Shown here: in pieces, positions 35,430 to 48,646 of the stretch
Layout of the letters: every line of letters starts with the position of its first letter
How positions within the stretch are numbered: the stretch's first letter is position 1
NCBI GenBank assembly: GCA_019739215.1
Contig: JAHHDR010000019.1
Location: forward strand, 1-64,000
Source of the DNA: Rhizobium sp.
GTDB taxonomy: Bacteria > Pseudomonadota > Alphaproteobacteria > Rhizobiales > Rhizobiaceae
Direction of reading: 5' to 3'
Length of the DNA stretch: 64,000 nucleotides
Translations under genes and position numbers: made by a program
Notes under the pieces: generated by a model
What the model was told of the DNA's origin: nothing
The model's database searches: none
Seen by the model: only the letters and a program-made list of their open reading frames with translations

Positions 35430-37262
35430 TCAACTCAACGGCGCCGTGGCGCGCTTGAGCCAGGTCACGACATCCGCATTGTCGATCAGGGGCAGCAGCT
35501 TGTCGCGCGTCTCGGCGTGATAGTCGTTGAGCCAGCGCAGCTCCTCGTCGGTCAGCAAGTCCGTGACGACGAGTCGGCGGTCGATCGGGCAGAAAGTGAG
35601 CGTTTCGAAGCCCAGCATCGGCCGGTCGCCGCCCTCAATCATCTCGGCTTCCTCGACATAAACGAGGTTCTCGATGCGGATGCCGAAGGCGCCAGGCCGA
35701 TAATACCCGGGCTCGTTCGACAGGATCATTCCCGGCAGCAGTTCCTGCATCGCCGCACGCGAGATACGTTGCGGCCCTTCATGCACGGAGAGATAGGAGC
35801 CGACGCCATGCCCGGTCCCGTGGCCATAGTCGGCCCCGGCCTTCCACAGCGCGACGCGGGCAAGCGGATCGAGATCGACGCCCCGCGTGCCCTTCGGAAA
35901 ACGCGCCGTCGAGATCGCGATCATGCCCTTGAGCACCAGCGTGAAGAAGCGCTTCTGCTCCATCGGCACCTCGCCGATGGCCACGGTCCGGGTGATGTCC
36001 GTCGTGCCATTGACATACTGGCCACCGGAATCAACAAGGAACATCTCGCCCGCCCTGAAAGCGCGGTTTGTCTCGTGGGTGACACGGTAATGGATGATGG
36101 CGGCATTCTCTCCCGCGCCTGAAATCGTGTCGAAGGAAATGTCCCTGAGCGGGTTCTGCATCCGCTCGCCGACGCGGGCGCGTGCCGCCTCCAGCGCCTT
36201 GACCGCGTCGATCTCGGTCAAGGCGGAGGGTTCCTGCCGGTCGAGCCAGCAGAGAAAGTCCACCATCGCCGCCCCATCCTGGAGATGGGCCCTGGTTGTC
36301 CCCTCGAGTTCCGCCGTGTTCTTGGTCGCGCGCGGAATCCGTACCGGATCACCGGCCTCGACGACCTTGCCGCCGGCCTCCTCGACGATGCCGGTCAGCA
36401 CATGGGGCGCCAGATCGGGATCGAGCATGACGCTGCCGCCGTCGGCGGCAGCAGCCTTCAACCGGTCGAGGAACGCATGAGACGCGAGCTGCTCGCAGAT
36501 CTGGCCGAGATAGGCGCGTTGCTCGATGCCGGTCTTCCGCTCGTCGAGGAAGAGTTCCGAGCGCCCGTCGGCATGGATGATGGCGCGGGCGAGCGGGTGC
36601 GGCGTATGCGGCACGTCCGAACCGCGGATGTTGAAGGCCCAGGCAACCGAGGACGGGTCGGTCAGAACGACCGACGTCGCGCCCGCGGCCGGAAGTGCCT
36701 CGGCGATGCGCCGGAGCTTGTCGACCGCCAGGTCTCCGGCTTGCTCGGCATACTGGATTGCCACCGCACCCATCGGCTCGCCGGGCCTATCGTCCCAGAT
36801 TTCGTCGAGCAGGTTGGAGCCTAGGAACGTCACGCTGCCATTCTTGCCCGCGAGCGCCTGCTGCAGCTTGGCGACTTCCGATTTCGTGTGCAGCCACGGA
36901 TCGATGCCGAGCCGGAAGCGCGGGCCGGCATGGGCAGCGAGCCACTTGTGCGGCGGCTCGCCGACGAGATCGCCGCCGATGAAGACGTTGCCGTCGACCT
37001 GCTCCTTGAGCTGGGTCGTATAGCGCCCGTCGACGAAGACGATAGCCTGGCCGGCCATGACCAGCACCACGCCGGCCGATCCGGTGAAACCCGTGAGCCA
37101 GGCGAGCCGCTCGGCACAGGCAGGCACGTATTCGCCCTGATATTCGTCGGCCCGTGGCACGAGAAAGCCGTCGATCCCAAGTTCAGCCATCTTCTCGCGC
37201 AGTTTTGCCACCCGCTCGGCACCGAATTGCGGCTCGGCGGTGGATTCGAAGGACTGGAACAT
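35430..37262 (-). CDS. M24B aminopeptidase P family protein (Xaa-Pro aminopeptidase)
   Basis: A 610-aa metallopeptidase, long form with two creatinase-like N-terminal domains and a C-terminal pita-bread catalytic domain. Metal ligands are visible: Asp in LVDSGGQYVNGTTDITR (two Asp), His in GTGHGVGSYLSVHEGP, Glu in ILSNEPGYY and Glu in RIENLVYV. It removes N-terminal residues before proline; cytosolic. GGAG lies six bases before the ATG. Confidence 0.92.
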   Translation of the reverse strand: MFQSFESTAEPQFGAERVAKLREKMAELGIDGFLVPRADEYQGEYVPACAERLAWLTGFTGSAGVVLVMAGQAIVFVDGRYTTQLKEQVDGNVFIGGDLVGEPPHKWLAAHAGPRFRLGIDPWLHTKSEVAKLQQALAGKNGSVTFLGSNLLDEIWDDRPGEPMGAVAIQYAEQAGDLAVDKLRRIAEALPAAGATSVVLTDPSSVAWAFNIRGSDVPHTPHPLARAIIHADGRSELFLDERKTGIEQRAYLGQICEQLASHAFLDRLKAAAADGGSVMLDPDLAPHVLTGIVEEAGGKVVEAGDPVRIPRATKNTAELEGTTRAHLQDGAAMVDFLCWLDRQEPSALTEIDAVKALEAARARVGERMQNPLRDISFDTISGAGENAAIIHYRVTHETNRAFRAGEMFLVDSGGQYVNGTTDITRTVAIGEVPMEQKRFFTLVLKGMIAISTARFPKGTRGVDLDPLARVALWKAGADYGHGTGHGVGSYLSVHEGPQRISRAAMQELLPGMILSNEPGYYRPGAFGIRIENLVYVEEAEMIEGGDRPMLGFETLTFCPIDRRLVVTDLLTDEELRWLNDYHAETRDKLLPLIDNADVVTWLKRATAPLS

Positions 37263-37326
37263 GGGGCACTCCGGCAGGCTGATGACTCGTCCGCACCTTA
37301 GCGGACGAAACGCCTTGCCGAAAGCA

Positions 37327-39510
<2,184 letters not shown>

Positions 39511-39540
39511 CTAAACACAGAGAGGTGTCAAGAAAAGGCG

Positions 39541-41217
39541 TCAGCCCTCGCCCGCGAGCAACTTTCCGGCGGCCGCACGCGCTTCTTCGGTGATCGATGC
39601 GCCGGCGAGCATGCGGGCGATTTCCTCGCGGCGGTCTTCGTCACCCATGGTGGCCACGCGCGTCGCGACGCGGCCCTTGTCGTCGCCGGACGGACCCTTG
39701 GAGATCAGCAGATGCGTATCCGCGCGTGCCGCGACCTGCGGCGCATGGGTGACCGACAGCACCTGCACCCGCGCGGAAAGCCGCTTCAATCGCTGGCCGA
39801 TCGCATCGGCGACGGCGCCACCGACACCTGTGTCGATCTCGTCGAATACAAGCGTCGGCGCAGAGCCCCGGTCGGCAAGCGCGACCTTGAGCGCCAGCAG
39901 GAAGCGCGAGAGTTCGCCACCGGACGCGACCTTGGTGATCAGACCCGGACGGGTGCCGGGGTTTGTCTGGACGTGAAATTCGACCCGGTCGATGCCGGTC
40001 GCGGCCGCATTGCCCTCGACGGTGTCGATCTCCACCATGAAGCGCGCGCGGTCGAGCTTGAGCGCAGGCAGTTCGGCCATGACGGTGCCGGCCAGAGCCG
40101 AACCCGCATTGTGCCGCTTGGCCGAAAGGCTGCGGGCCGCGGCGAGAAAGGCCGCCGCCGCCTCCTTCTCGCGAAGGTCGAGTTGCGCGAGACGTTCCTG
40201 GCCGTGGTCGAGATCGGCGAGATCGGCGACCATCCGGGCAGCGAGCGCCGGCAGCTCCGTCACCGGCACGGAAAACTTGCGCGCGGCGCCCCGGAGCGCG
40301 AACAGGCGCTCCTCGACGCGTTCGAGTTCCCTGGGATCGAATTCGGTCCGACGCAGCGCGGTCTCGACAAGGGTCTGCGCTTCGGAGAGATGATTGAGCG
40401 CGAGATCCAGCGCCTGCACGCTATCCTCAAGCAACCCCGGCGCCTCCGCCGCCTTGCGTTCAAGCCTGCGCACGAGGGAGGCGATGTGAGGCACAGGTGA
40501 TCCCTGCCCATTGAGATAGTCGGATGCTTCCGAAATGTCACCGGCGATGCGCTCCGATTTCATCATCGCCGCACGGCGCTCGGCCAGTTCGTCCTCCTCG
40601 CCGTCGACCGGCGAGAGCTTCTCGAGTTCCTCCACCGACGTGCGAATGTAATCTGCCTCGCGTTGGGCCGCCTCCACCTTGGCGCGAAGCGCCCTCGCCT
40701 CGCGCCCGGCGTCCTTCCACATGCGATGCAGGCCCGCCACCCGCTCCGCTTCATCACCAAGTCCGGCAAAGGCATCGAGCAGCGTCCGATGCGCTTCGGT
40801 ATCGACAAGCGCCCGGTCGTCATGCTGGCCATGGATCTCGACCAGCATCCCGCCCGCCTGGCGAAGCAGTTGCGCGCTCACCGGCTGGTCGTTGACATAG
40901 GCCCGCGTGCGGCCATCGGCTGACTGCACCCTGCGAAAAATGATGCTTTCGCCGTCCTCGTCGATGGAATTTTCGCGCAGGAGTTCGCGCAGGGGATGGG
41001 AGCCCTCAACATCGAACACCGCCGTCACCTGCCCCTTGTCCTCGCCGTGACGGACCAGGCCGCCATCACCACGGCCACCCAGCGCCAGCGAGAGGGAATC
41101 GAGCAGTATCGACTTGCCCGCACCGGTCTCGCCCGTCAGCACGGACAGGCCGCGCTCGAAGGACAGGTCAAGCCGATCGATCAGGACGATATCGCGGATC
41201 GACAGCTGGGCAAGCAT
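39541..41217 (-). CDS. recN: DNA repair protein RecN
   Basis: A 558-aa SMC-like ATPase of double-strand break repair. Walker A GETGAGKS at residues 29-36, long helical coiled-coil centre (about 160-360), signature and Walker B at the C terminus (ASGGELSRFLLALK, TLVFDEIDTGVGG). Lies 18 bases downstream of bamD on the same strand. Confidence 0.96.
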   Translation of the reverse strand: MLAQLSIRDIVLIDRLDLSFERGLSVLTGETGAGKSILLDSLSLALGGRGDGGLVRHGEDKGQVTAVFDVEGSHPLRELLRENSIDEDGESIIFRRVQSADGRTRAYVNDQPVSAQLLRQAGGMLVEIHGQHDDRALVDTEAHRTLLDAFAGLGDEAERVAGLHRMWKDAGREARALRAKVEAAQREADYIRTSVEELEKLSPVDGEEDELAERRAAMMKSERIAGDISEASDYLNGQGSPVPHIASLVRRLERKAAEAPGLLEDSVQALDLALNHLSEAQTLVETALRRTEFDPRELERVEERLFALRGAARKFSVPVTELPALAARMVADLADLDHGQERLAQLDLREKEAAAAFLAAARSLSAKRHNAGSALAGTVMAELPALKLDRARFMVEIDTVEGNAAATGIDRVEFHVQTNPGTRPGLITKVASGGELSRFLLALKVALADRGSAPTLVFDEIDTGVGGAVADAIGQRLKRLSARVQVLSVTHAPQVAARADTHLLISKGPSGDDKGRVATRVATMGDEDRREEIARMLAGASITEEARAAAGKLLAGEG

Positions 41218-41235
41218 TGCGGTAGGCGTCCCCGC

Positions 41236-42084
41236 TCAGGACTCGCCGAGGATGAGCTTCTTGCCGGCGACCGAGAGCCAGGACCCCTTATTCTCGCGGG
41301 GCTCAAGTCCCTTGGACTGCAGGAGCGCGAAGCTCGCCTTGTACCACTCGCTTTCCGGATAATTGTGCCCGAGCACGGCAGCGGCCGTCTGTGCCTCGTC
41401 GGCCAGGCCGAGCGAGTAATAGGACTCGACCAGACGCGCCAGCGCTTCCTCGATCTGGTTGGTATTGCCGAACTGCTCGACCACCGTCCGGTAGCGGGAA
41501 ATCGCGGCGAGATATTCCTTCCGCTCCTGGTAGTAGCGGCCGATCTGCATTTCCTTACCGGCCAGATTGTCGCGCGCGAAGCGGATCTTGGTCCGCGCAT
41601 CGTCGACATAGTCCGAATCGGGATAGTCGTTGACGACCTTCATCATCGCCTCGATCGTCCGGGCGGAGGCACGCTGGTCCTGTGTCACGACGGGGATCTG
41701 CTTGGCATAGGACAGACCGACGAGATACTGGACATAGGCTGCATCCTTGGTCTGCGGATACAGCTTCATGTAACGCTCACCCGAAGCGATCGCACCGTCA
41801 TTGTCGCCGGAACGGTATTTGAGATAGGTGCTCATCACCAGCGAGCGCTGGGAATATTCAGAGAACGGGTGCTGGCGGTCGACGGCGTCGAACTTCTTCT
41901 GAGCCTCGCTCACCTTGCCGGCATTGAGATTGGCGAGGCCCTGCGTGTAGAGCACGTCGGCCGGATCGGTCTGGACCGAAAGCTTGGTGATATCGAGATC
42001 GGGATCGCTCGAGCAGCCAGCCATCAGAATACCCGTGCCCATCACGAGTGTCGCAGCCACGGAGCGCGCGGAAAGTTTCATCAT
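41236..42084 (-). CDS. bamD: Outer membrane assembly lipoprotein BamD (ComL)
   Basis: A 282-aa outer-membrane lipoprotein of the BAM complex, which folds beta-barrel proteins. A signal peptide ends in a lipobox, MAGC, about residue 24, followed by TPR-like helices ([24 protein letters not shown] and later repeats). The start at 42084 is chosen for CAGGA seven bases upstream of the ATGATG pair; an earlier ATG at 42099 has poorer support. Confidence 0.93.
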   Translation of the reverse strand: MMKLSARSVAATLVMGTGILMAGCSSDPDLDITKLSVQTDPADVLYTQGLANLNAGKVSEAQKKFDAVDRQHPFSEYSQRSLVMSTYLKYRSGDNDGAIASGERYMKLYPQTKDAAYVQYLVGLSYAKQIPVVTQDQRASARTIEAMMKVVNDYPDSDYVDDARTKIRFARDNLAGKEMQIGRYYQERKEYLAAISRYRTVVEQFGNTNQIEEALARLVESYYSLGLADEAQTAAAVLGHNYPESEWYKASFALLQSKGLEPRENKGSWLSVAGKKLILGES

Positions 42085-42281
42085 CGATATGTCCTGCATT
42101 TCCCCATACGGTCACCGCGTGGCCGCTACGTTCCAGCAAGCCGATCAGCGGCTACTAGCCACAAATCACCTTGAACCGCAACGTCATGCCCTGCAATTCA
42201 TGCAAATTTGTGGCAAGCCCGATGCATCGAAGACACGGCAAACAACCTGTCCGGATCGCCTGAAGCCGTCGCCGGCGCACC

Positions 42282-43235
42282 TCACGCCCGCCAGGGCGCA
42301 TATTCATGATGCGGGACGGCAACAAGCTCCGGCACGGCGACCCGATGGCGCACGCCGGCCGATTCGACGATCTCATAGGCGGAACGGTCCGACAGCAGCG
42401 CCTTGAGGGCCATTGCATTGACCTTGTGTCCGCCGCGATGCGAACGATAGCAGCCGAGGAACGGCGCCCCGGCCAGCGCGAGATCGCCCACGGCGTCGAG
42501 CGCCTTGTGGCGCACGAATTCGTCGGGCCACCGCAGGCCTTCCATGTTGATCACACGATTGTCGTCTCCGATGACGACGGAATTTTCCAGCGACGAGCCG
42601 AGCGCGAGCCCCATGGCCCACAGTCGCTCCACGTCCCGCATGAAACCGAATGTCCGGGCACGCGCGAGTTCGTTCTTGAAGGAGACCGCATTGAGGTCTC
42701 CCTTCCAGGTCTGGCGGCCGATCAGCGGGGTGTCGAAATCGATCTCGACCTCGAAGCGGGTCCCGTCGAAGGGCAGGAATTCCGCCCAGGAAGCGCCATG
42801 GTCGACCCGAACCGGCTTGAGAACACGAATATAGCGGCGCTTGACACCAAGCGGCTTGATGCCGGCCTGCTCCATCGCCTCGATGAAAACTGCGGAACTG
42901 CCGTCCATGACGGGGATTTCACTGCCATCGATCTCCACAACGGCATTGTCGATGCCCAGCGCGTAGAATGCGGCCATCACATGCTCGACCGTCGCAATCG
43001 ACCGCGACGGCGAGAACCCGAGAACGGTGCAGAGATCCGTGGAGCCGACCGAAGCAGAGACAGCCTTGAGCTCGGTCACTTCGTCCCCGGCGTCGATGCG
43101 CTGGAAAATGATGCCCGTGCCGGCCTCGGCGGGATTGAAGTTCGCCGTGACCTCAGCGCCGGAATGTACGCCGATACCACGAATCGTAAACGGATTTTCA
43201 AAAGTCGTTTCGAAACCCAAAAGCCCTAAAGTCAT
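42282..43235 (-). CDS. lpxC: UDP-3-O-acyl-N-acetylglucosamine deacetylase LpxC
   Basis: A 317-aa zinc deacetylase, committed step of lipid A synthesis. Zinc ligands: His85 in TVEHVMAA, and His and Asp in RHKALDAVGDLAL; the catalytic His lies in the later SHRGGHKVN stretch. The start at 43235 (MTLGLLGFET) matches the family N terminus; a longer in-frame start adds 19 residues without similarity. The position after ftsZ is conserved in rhizobia. Confidence 0.96.
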   Translation of the reverse strand: MTLGLLGFETTFENPFTIRGIGVHSGAEVTANFNPAEAGTGIIFQRIDAGDEVTELKAVSASVGSTDLCTVLGFSPSRSIATVEHVMAAFYALGIDNAVVEIDGSEIPVMDGSSAVFIEAMEQAGIKPLGVKRRYIRVLKPVRVDHGASWAEFLPFDGTRFEVEIDFDTPLIGRQTWKGDLNAVSFKNELARARTFGFMRDVERLWAMGLALGSSLENSVVIGDDNRVINMEGLRWPDEFVRHKALDAVGDLALAGAPFLGCYRSHRGGHKVNAMALKALLSDRSAYEIVESAGVRHRVAVPELVAVPHHEYAPWRA

Positions 43236-43448
43236 ATTACCCCGCTCTTCCGGATGGCCATCGAGACCACCCGCCCGGACCGCTCCGGACACAAACGCAA
43301 GCCGCCCTCAAGCAGCATTGATAGTCGGGTAACCAGCTCCCAAATGGACCCAAGGTCTAAATATCGTCGCGAATCCCCCAAACCAAATCAATGTTTCTTT
43401 CGCATTGTAACGATTGATCGCCGTGGCTTGCGGGCATTCAGCATGACC

Positions 43449-43477
43449 AAAGGCCCGAACCATGGGTCCGGGCCTTT
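43449..43477 (-). terminator. Hairpin after ftsZ
   Basis: Stem AAAGGCCCG/CGGGCCTTT with extra pairs (ACC/GGT) inside, 22 bases beyond the ftsZ stop. It ends in TTT on either strand, so is a modest terminator. It separates ftsZ from lpxC, which therefore needs its own promoter in 43236-43448. Confidence 0.65.
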
Positions 43478-43500
43478 GATCGAATCTAGCGCGTCATCGC

Positions 43501-45291
43501 TCAGTTCGTCTGACGGCGCAGAAAGGCCGGAATGTCGAACTCGTCTTCCTGCGAACGCGGCTGCGCGGGAACCTGTCGGCCCTGGTCGTCGAGCGTGCCG
43601 CGACGCGGCGCGTAGAGGCTTGCTTCCGGCGACAGGGGACGGCGCTGCTGCGACGCTGCGGCGGGTGCTGCCGCCGTCATGTCGGACGGCGCATGGTCTT
43701 CTTCCTTCCGGCCGAGCGACGAGGTCAGCCGCTTGAGCAGGCCCATCGGGCCGCGTTCCTCGGCATGTGCTGGGGACGTCATGCCGGAGCGCTGGTCCAT
43801 CTCGGCCTTGACCACCGGCGGGAAGTCCTCGACCTTCGGCATGCGAAGATGATCGGCCTCCATGCGCACCGAGGCCATCAGGGACGGCTCGGAACGAACG
43901 TCGTGGTGGATGGGCGCCTGCGTCGCCACAGGCGCGACAGGAGCCTGCATCACCGGCTCGGGCTGCGGCACGGCGCGGCTGTAGGTCGGTGCGGGACGCG
44001 ATACCGGCACCTCCTCAGGCGGCATCGAGAACAGCCGGCTCGCCGGGCGGAACTCTTCCTGGGCGGGTGCGGCAAGCTCGTTCATCAGCGGGTCTGCGAC
44101 AGCGATTTCGAGTTCCCGCTCCAAGTCCTGCTCGGCGGCACGAATGGTCTCGGCAACCGGATCGGCAGCGGCCTGGTATTGCGGCTGCGGCGCGGCGACA
44201 GGCTGTGCCTGGGCGACCGGTGCCGGGGCAGTGGCCACTGGCTGGGTGAAGGACGCCTGCGGGCGCGTTACCGACCGCATGGCGGCCGGCCGAACCTCAA
44301 AAGGGCGCACATCACCCGCACCCATTGCGCGATCGATACCGGTCGCGACAACGGAAACGCGGATAATGCCTTCCAATGCTTCGTCGAACGTGGCGCCGAG
44401 GATGATGTTGGCGTCCGGATCGACTTCCTCGCGGATACGTGTGGCAGCCTCGTCGACTTCGAACAAGGTCATGTCGCGGCCGCCGGTGATCGAGATCAGC
44501 AGGCCCTGCGCGCCCTTCATCGAGGTTTCGTCGAGGAGCGGATTGGCGATCGCCGCTTCGGCGGCGGCGAGTGCGCGGCCTTCGCCGGACGATTCACCGG
44601 TGCCCATCATCGCGCGGCCCATCTCGCGCATGATCGAGCGAACGTCGGCGAAGTCGAGATTGATCAGGCCTTCCTTGACCATCAGGTCGGTGATGCAGGC
44701 AACACCAGAATAGAGCACCTGGTCGGCCATGGCAAAGGCATCGGCGAAGGTGGTCTTGTCGTTGGCGATCCGGAACAGGTTCTGGTTCGGGATCACGATC
44801 AGCGTATCGACGGACTTCTGCAGCTCGTTGATGCCCTCGTCGGCGATGCGCATGCGGCGCCCGCCTTCGAACTGGAACGGCTTGGTGACGACGCCGACGG
44901 TGAGGATGCCCTTGGAGCGGGCGGCCTGAGCGACGATCGGCGCGGCACCTGTGCCGGTGCCGCCGCCCATGCCTGCGGTGACGAAGCACATATGCGTGCC
45001 GTTGAGGTGATCCATGATCTCATCGAGGCACTCTTCGGCGGCCGCGCGGCCGACTTGCGGCTGCGATCCCGCGCCGAGACCTTCGGTAACCTGCACACCC
45101 ATCTGGATGACACGGTCGGCCTTGGTCATGGCAAGCGCCTGGGCGTCTGTGTTGGCGACAACGAAATCCACGCCCTGCAGGCCGGCGGTGATCATGTTGT
45201 TGACGGCGTTGCCGCCGCCGCCGCCCACGCCGAACACCGTGATGCGCGGCTTGAGCTCGGTAATGTCCGGCTTGTTCAGTTTGATGGTCAT
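43501..45291 (-). CDS. ftsZ: Cell division GTPase FtsZ
   Basis: A 596-aa tubulin homologue that forms the Z ring. The GTP-binding core holds [13 protein letters not shown] and the tubulin signature [10 protein letters not shown]; the T7 loop NLDFADVR is intact. The core ends near residue 320 and is followed by an unusually long Pro/Ala/Gln-rich linker of about 250 residues, then the conserved C-terminal peptide [12 protein letters not shown] that binds FtsA and other partners. This long form is typical of rhizobial FtsZ1. Downstream of ftsA on the same strand after 61 bases. Confidence 0.97.
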   Translation of the reverse strand: MTIKLNKPDITELKPRITVFGVGGGGGNAVNNMITAGLQGVDFVVANTDAQALAMTKADRVIQMGVQVTEGLGAGSQPQVGRAAAEECLDEIMDHLNGTHMCFVTAGMGGGTGTGAAPIVAQAARSKGILTVGVVTKPFQFEGGRRMRIADEGINELQKSVDTLIVIPNQNLFRIANDKTTFADAFAMADQVLYSGVACITDLMVKEGLINLDFADVRSIMREMGRAMMGTGESSGEGRALAAAEAAIANPLLDETSMKGAQGLLISITGGRDMTLFEVDEAATRIREEVDPDANIILGATFDEALEGIIRVSVVATGIDRAMGAGDVRPFEVRPAAMRSVTRPQASFTQPVATAPAPVAQAQPVAAPQPQYQAAADPVAETIRAAEQDLERELEIAVADPLMNELAAPAQEEFRPASRLFSMPPEEVPVSRPAPTYSRAVPQPEPVMQAPVAPVATQAPIHHDVRSEPSLMASVRMEADHLRMPKVEDFPPVVKAEMDQRSGMTSPAHAEERGPMGLLKRLTSSLGRKEEDHAPSDMTAAAPAAASQQRRPLSPEASLYAPRRGTLDDQGRQVPAQPRSQEDEFDIPAFLRRQTN

Positions 45292-45352
45292 CTTGTCCGT
45301 CCTTCTTCAAATCGAGCCGGATTGCCATTACCGGCCGTCATTCCGTGAATTC

Positions 45353-46684
45353 TCAAAAACTGCTCTTCAGCCACTGGCTGACGCGCGCGAACCTGCCATT
45401 GCCGCCGCCGAGAGCGGCAAGCACGCCCCTCTCCTCGGCATGGATTTCCATGTCGGCGAACTGCGGATAGATCAGCAGTCCGACAGCGGTGGAGAATGCC
45501 GGGCCCTTGGCGGCCTGCGGCAGACCCTTGACGCCCATCGGCCGCCCGATCCGCACATTGCGGGCCAGGATCTGGCGTGCCAGTTCGGGCAGGCCTGTCA
45601 GTTGGCTCGCGCCACCAGTCAGCACCACCCGCTTGCCGACGATGGGCGAAAATCCCGAACCGCGAATGCGGTCGCGGATCATCTCCAGCGTCTCCTCCAC
45701 ACGCGCCCGGACGATCTTTCCGATCAGCCCGCGCGGAACATGCGTCGGCGGTTCGTGGTCGTCCTCGCTGATCGGCGGGACCGACACGATCTCGCGGTCG
45801 TCCATCGAGTTGGCGAGCGCGGAACCGTGCATCACCTTGATCCGCTCGGCCTCCTCGATCCGGGTCGAGAGCCCGCGCGCGAGGTCGGTGGTGACGTGAT
45901 GGCCGCCGAGCCCGAGGGCGTCGGCATGCACGAGCTTGCCTTCGGCAAAGACGGAAATCGTCGTGGTGCCGCCGCCCATGTCGATGGCGGCGCAGCCGAG
46001 CTCGAGTTCATCATCGACCAGCGCCGCCAGGCCGGACGCATAGGGTGTCGCCACCATCGCCTCGACCGACAGATGCGCACGATTGACACAGAGCTCGATA
46101 TTCTTGATCGCGCTGCGTTCGGCGGTCAGCACATGCATGTCGACGCCGAGCGTGTCGCCGAACATCGACACCGGATCGCCGATACCCCGCTCGCCATCAA
46201 GCGAGAAGCCGGTCGGCAGCGAATGCAGCACCGCGCGCTCGTTGTTCAGGGACTGGCGGCAGGCCGCGACGAGAACCTTGCGCACGTCGTCCTGGTCGAC
46301 CTCCTGCCCGCCGAGATCGATCGAGGCGGTATAGACATCGCTCTGAAGGCGCCCGGCCGAGACGTTGACGATCAGGCTGTCGACCGTCAGGTCGGCCTGT
46401 CGCTCTGCCGTGTCGACCGCGTGGCGGATCACGCCTTCCAGCGCATCCAGGTCGGAGATCACGCCGGACTTGATGCCCCGCGATCTCTGGTGCCCGATTC
46501 CGATGACCTCCACCTTATGGGTGCGGCCAGGCAGGATCTCGGACGCCTCGCGCGGCGTCAGCCGCGCGATCATGCAGACAACCTTCGTGGATCCGATGTC
46601 GAGCACCGAAACGACATGGGACCGCTTCGAAGGAAGCGGCTTCAGCCGGGGTGCCGATCCATCGTTGGAGCCGAAGATACTCAT
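45353..46684 (-). CDS. ftsA: Cell division protein FtsA
   Basis: A 443-aa actin-like ATPase that tethers FtsZ to the membrane. Actin-family phosphate motifs are present (VLDIGSTKVVCMI near residue 25; AAIDMGGGTTTISVF) and the C terminus has an amphipathic membrane-targeting helix (FARVSQWLKSSF). Its ATG overlaps the ftsQ stop by four bases (ATGA). Confidence 0.96.
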   Translation of the reverse strand: MSIFGSNDGSAPRLKPLPSKRSHVVSVLDIGSTKVVCMIARLTPREASEILPGRTHKVEVIGIGHQRSRGIKSGVISDLDALEGVIRHAVDTAERQADLTVDSLIVNVSAGRLQSDVYTASIDLGGQEVDQDDVRKVLVAACRQSLNNERAVLHSLPTGFSLDGERGIGDPVSMFGDTLGVDMHVLTAERSAIKNIELCVNRAHLSVEAMVATPYASGLAALVDDELELGCAAIDMGGGTTTISVFAEGKLVHADALGLGGHHVTTDLARGLSTRIEEAERIKVMHGSALANSMDDREIVSVPPISEDDHEPPTHVPRGLIGKIVRARVEETLEMIRDRIRGSGFSPIVGKRVVLTGGASQLTGLPELARQILARNVRIGRPMGVKGLPQAAKGPAFSTAVGLLIYPQFADMEIHAEERGVLAALGGGNGRFARVSQWLKSSF

Positions 46685-47607
46685 ATCGCCTCCTTGAGTT
46701 TCTTGAGTTCCTTGGCCCGCGCCTCGACTGCCTTCTTGCGCCGTTCGGCGGCATCGGCGGTCAGTTGCACGGTCGTTCTGTCGGGAAGCCTGAGGTCGAT
46801 CGCAAGGATGTCGCGCTCGAGCACCTGCTGGGTATTGTCGAACTCCGCGAGTTCCGCCATGGCGCGATCCATGTCTCGCTCCGGCAGCTTGATGACGACG
46901 TCATTGTCGAGCTTCAGGTCCCAGCGGCGGCCGGCAACCCGCATGAGCGCCTTGACGCGCCCCTTGACGGCAGGCCAGCGGTCGAGGTCATGCATGATCT
47001 CTTTCGCACCGGTGCCGGCATCCTTGCCCACGAAGAGCGGAAGATAGGCGAACTTGTTGTCCCGCAGGTTGGCGATCGGCTTGCCGTCACGCTCGATCAG
47101 CTTGAGTTCGTTGCCGTACTGCCAGATGCCGAACGCGACTTTTTCCTTCAGCCTGATCTCGATCGTGTCGGGATAGATCTTGCGGACGTCGGCATCCAGT
47201 ATCCAGGGCAGCGTCCTGAGTGCGTCCCGCGTGGCGGCGACGTCCAGCGCCATCAGCGACGTCGTCCCGTCCAGGCCGATCTTCTCGAGAATGTCGATCT
47301 CCGACGTCTCGGCATTGCCGGAGACCTTCACATTGTTGATGGCGAAACCTGCCGCCGAGGTCATGGCCTGCGTCACCTGAAGCGGCTCGCCGACCAGCGC
47401 GAAGATATAGACGGCGGTCGCGGCATAGAAGGCGACGACGGAAACACTGCCGAAATGGCGCGGAATATTGGCGCGACCGGAGGCGAGGCTTCCTAGAACC
47501 CGCACGGCGCGGCGCAGAGGGCGCGGCAACACCATCTTTTCACCGGCGGCGGCCGGATCCTGTTCAGGGAAGTTGAGCGGCCCTTTTCGGGACTTCAACG
47601 CAAACAC
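46681..47607 (-). CDS. ftsQ: Cell division protein FtsQ
   Basis: A 308-aa single-pass membrane protein of the divisome. Short cytoplasmic N terminus, one helix (about residues 55-75), then a POTRA domain ([17 protein letters not shown]) and the FtsQ domain; a basic Lys-rich tail ends the protein. The start is taken as GTG at 47607 because GGAGG lies seven bases upstream and VFALKSRKG fits rhizobial FtsQ; ATG 47628 would overlap ddlB more deeply. It overlaps ddlB by 13 bases. Confidence 0.93.
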   Translation of the reverse strand: MFALKSRKGPLNFPEQDPAAAGEKMVLPRPLRRAVRVLGSLASGRANIPRHFGSVSVVAFYAATAVYIFALVGEPLQVTQAMTSAAGFAINNVKVSGNAETSEIDILEKIGLDGTTSLMALDVAATRDALRTLPWILDADVRKIYPDTIEIRLKEKVAFGIWQYGNELKLIERDGKPIANLRDNKFAYLPLFVGKDAGTGAKEIMHDLDRWPAVKGRVKALMRVAGRRWDLKLDNDVVIKLPERDMDRAMAELAEFDNTQQVLERDILAIDLRLPDRTTVQLTADAAERRKKAVEARAKELKKLKEAI

Positions 47608-48521
47608 GACGCGTCCTCCACCATCCAACGCAGAAACTCACCAAAGGAATGGCCGGCATGGAGGGCCATTTCCGGCACCAGCGAGGTCGGAGTCATGCCG
47701 GGCTGGGTGTTGACCTCCAGCCAGATAAGTTCGCCATCCTCGGAAAAGCGGTCGTCGTAGCGGAAGTCGGACCGCGATACCCCGCGGCAGCCCATCGCCT
47801 TGTGCGCCTTCAGGGCCAGTGTTTGTACTTTTTGGTAAATTTTCGGTGAAATTTGTGCGGGGATGACGTGTTTTGATCCGCCATCAACATATTTCGAATC
47901 ATAGTCATAGAACGAGTGCCCCTGAGGCACGATTTCCGTGACCCCGAGAGCCACATCCCCCATCACGCCGCAGGTCAGTTCGCGGCCATGGATGTAGCGC
48001 TCCACCATGACGGTCTCGCCATAGCGCCATTCGGACGAGGTGATGATCTGCGGCGGGTGCGACTGATCTTCCCTGACGATGACGACGCCGAAGCTCGATC
48101 CCTCGCGGACGGGCTTGACCACATAGGGAGGCGTCATCGGATGGGTCGTGGAGAAGTCCGTGCGGGCCATGACCCGGGCTTCGGCGACAGGAACGCCTTG
48201 GGACTTGGCGACGCGCTTCGCCTGCTCCTTGTCCATGGCCAGCGCCGACGCGAGCACGCCCGAATGGGTGTAGGGAATCTCGAGATATTCGAGGATGCCC
48301 TGAATCTTGCCGTCTTCGCCAAAAGGGCCATGCAGGGCGTTGAAGACGACATCCGGCCTGAGCTCCGTCAGAACCGTCGCGACGTCATGATCCACATCGA
48401 TGCGCGTGACGCGATAGCCCTCGCCTTCGAGCGCATCGGCGCAAGCCTCGCCGGAAGAAAGACTGACCGGCCGCTCGGAGGAAAATCCTCCCATCAATAC
48501 CGCTACGTGCTTCGCGCTCAT
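47595..48521 (-). CDS. ddlB: D-alanine--D-alanine ligase
   Basis: A 308-aa ATP-grasp enzyme that makes the D-Ala-D-Ala dipeptide of peptidoglycan. Motifs: [15 protein letters not shown] at the N terminus, [22 protein letters not shown] and the C-terminal [14 protein letters not shown] metal/ATP site. First gene of the ddlB-ftsQ-ftsA-ftsZ run; in related genomes murB lies just upstream, but here the stress genes oxyR-katG intervene. Confidence 0.95.
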   Translation of the reverse strand: MSAKHVAVLMGGFSSERPVSLSSGEACADALEGEGYRVTRIDVDHDVATVLTELRPDVVFNALHGPFGEDGKIQGILEYLEIPYTHSGVLASALAMDKEQAKRVAKSQGVPVAEARVMARTDFSTTHPMTPPYVVKPVREGSSFGVVIVREDQSHPPQIITSSEWRYGETVMVERYIHGRELTCGVMGDVALGVTEIVPQGHSFYDYDSKYVDGGSKHVIPAQISPKIYQKVQTLALKAHKAMGCRGVSRSDFRYDDRFSEDGELIWLEVNTQPGMTPTSLVPEMALHAGHSFGEFLRWMVEDASCLR

Positions 48522-48631
48522 TCACAAGGACCCCAACTCGAATCCGAACTCTAACAATGCGCCCTTGCTTGGAACTTTCGCTGGACGCATGGCGGCCGAG
48601 GGCAGCCGGAAATCACTAAAACCGATTAAGG

Positions 48632-48646
48632 TTAACGAAGCGTTTA
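48632..48646. promoter_or_regulatory. Near-consensus CtrA box upstream of ddlB-ftsQAZ
   Basis: TTAACGAAGCGTTTA at 48632-48646: TTAA, seven bases, TTTA, one mismatch from TTAA-N7-TTAA, about 110 bp upstream of ddlB, with another TTAA at 48653. CtrA is known to act on ftsQA/ftsZ promoters in Caulobacter; its action here is inferred. Confidence 0.4.

Noticed and set aside
43693..47047. Very long open frames opposite ftsZ and ftsA (551 and 677 codons)
   Set aside because: They are antisense to well-recognised genes in GC-rich DNA, have no ribosome sites and no family pattern (Arg/His/Gly-rich composition). The same holds for long antisense frames opposite katG, the HerA gene, ligA and murC.
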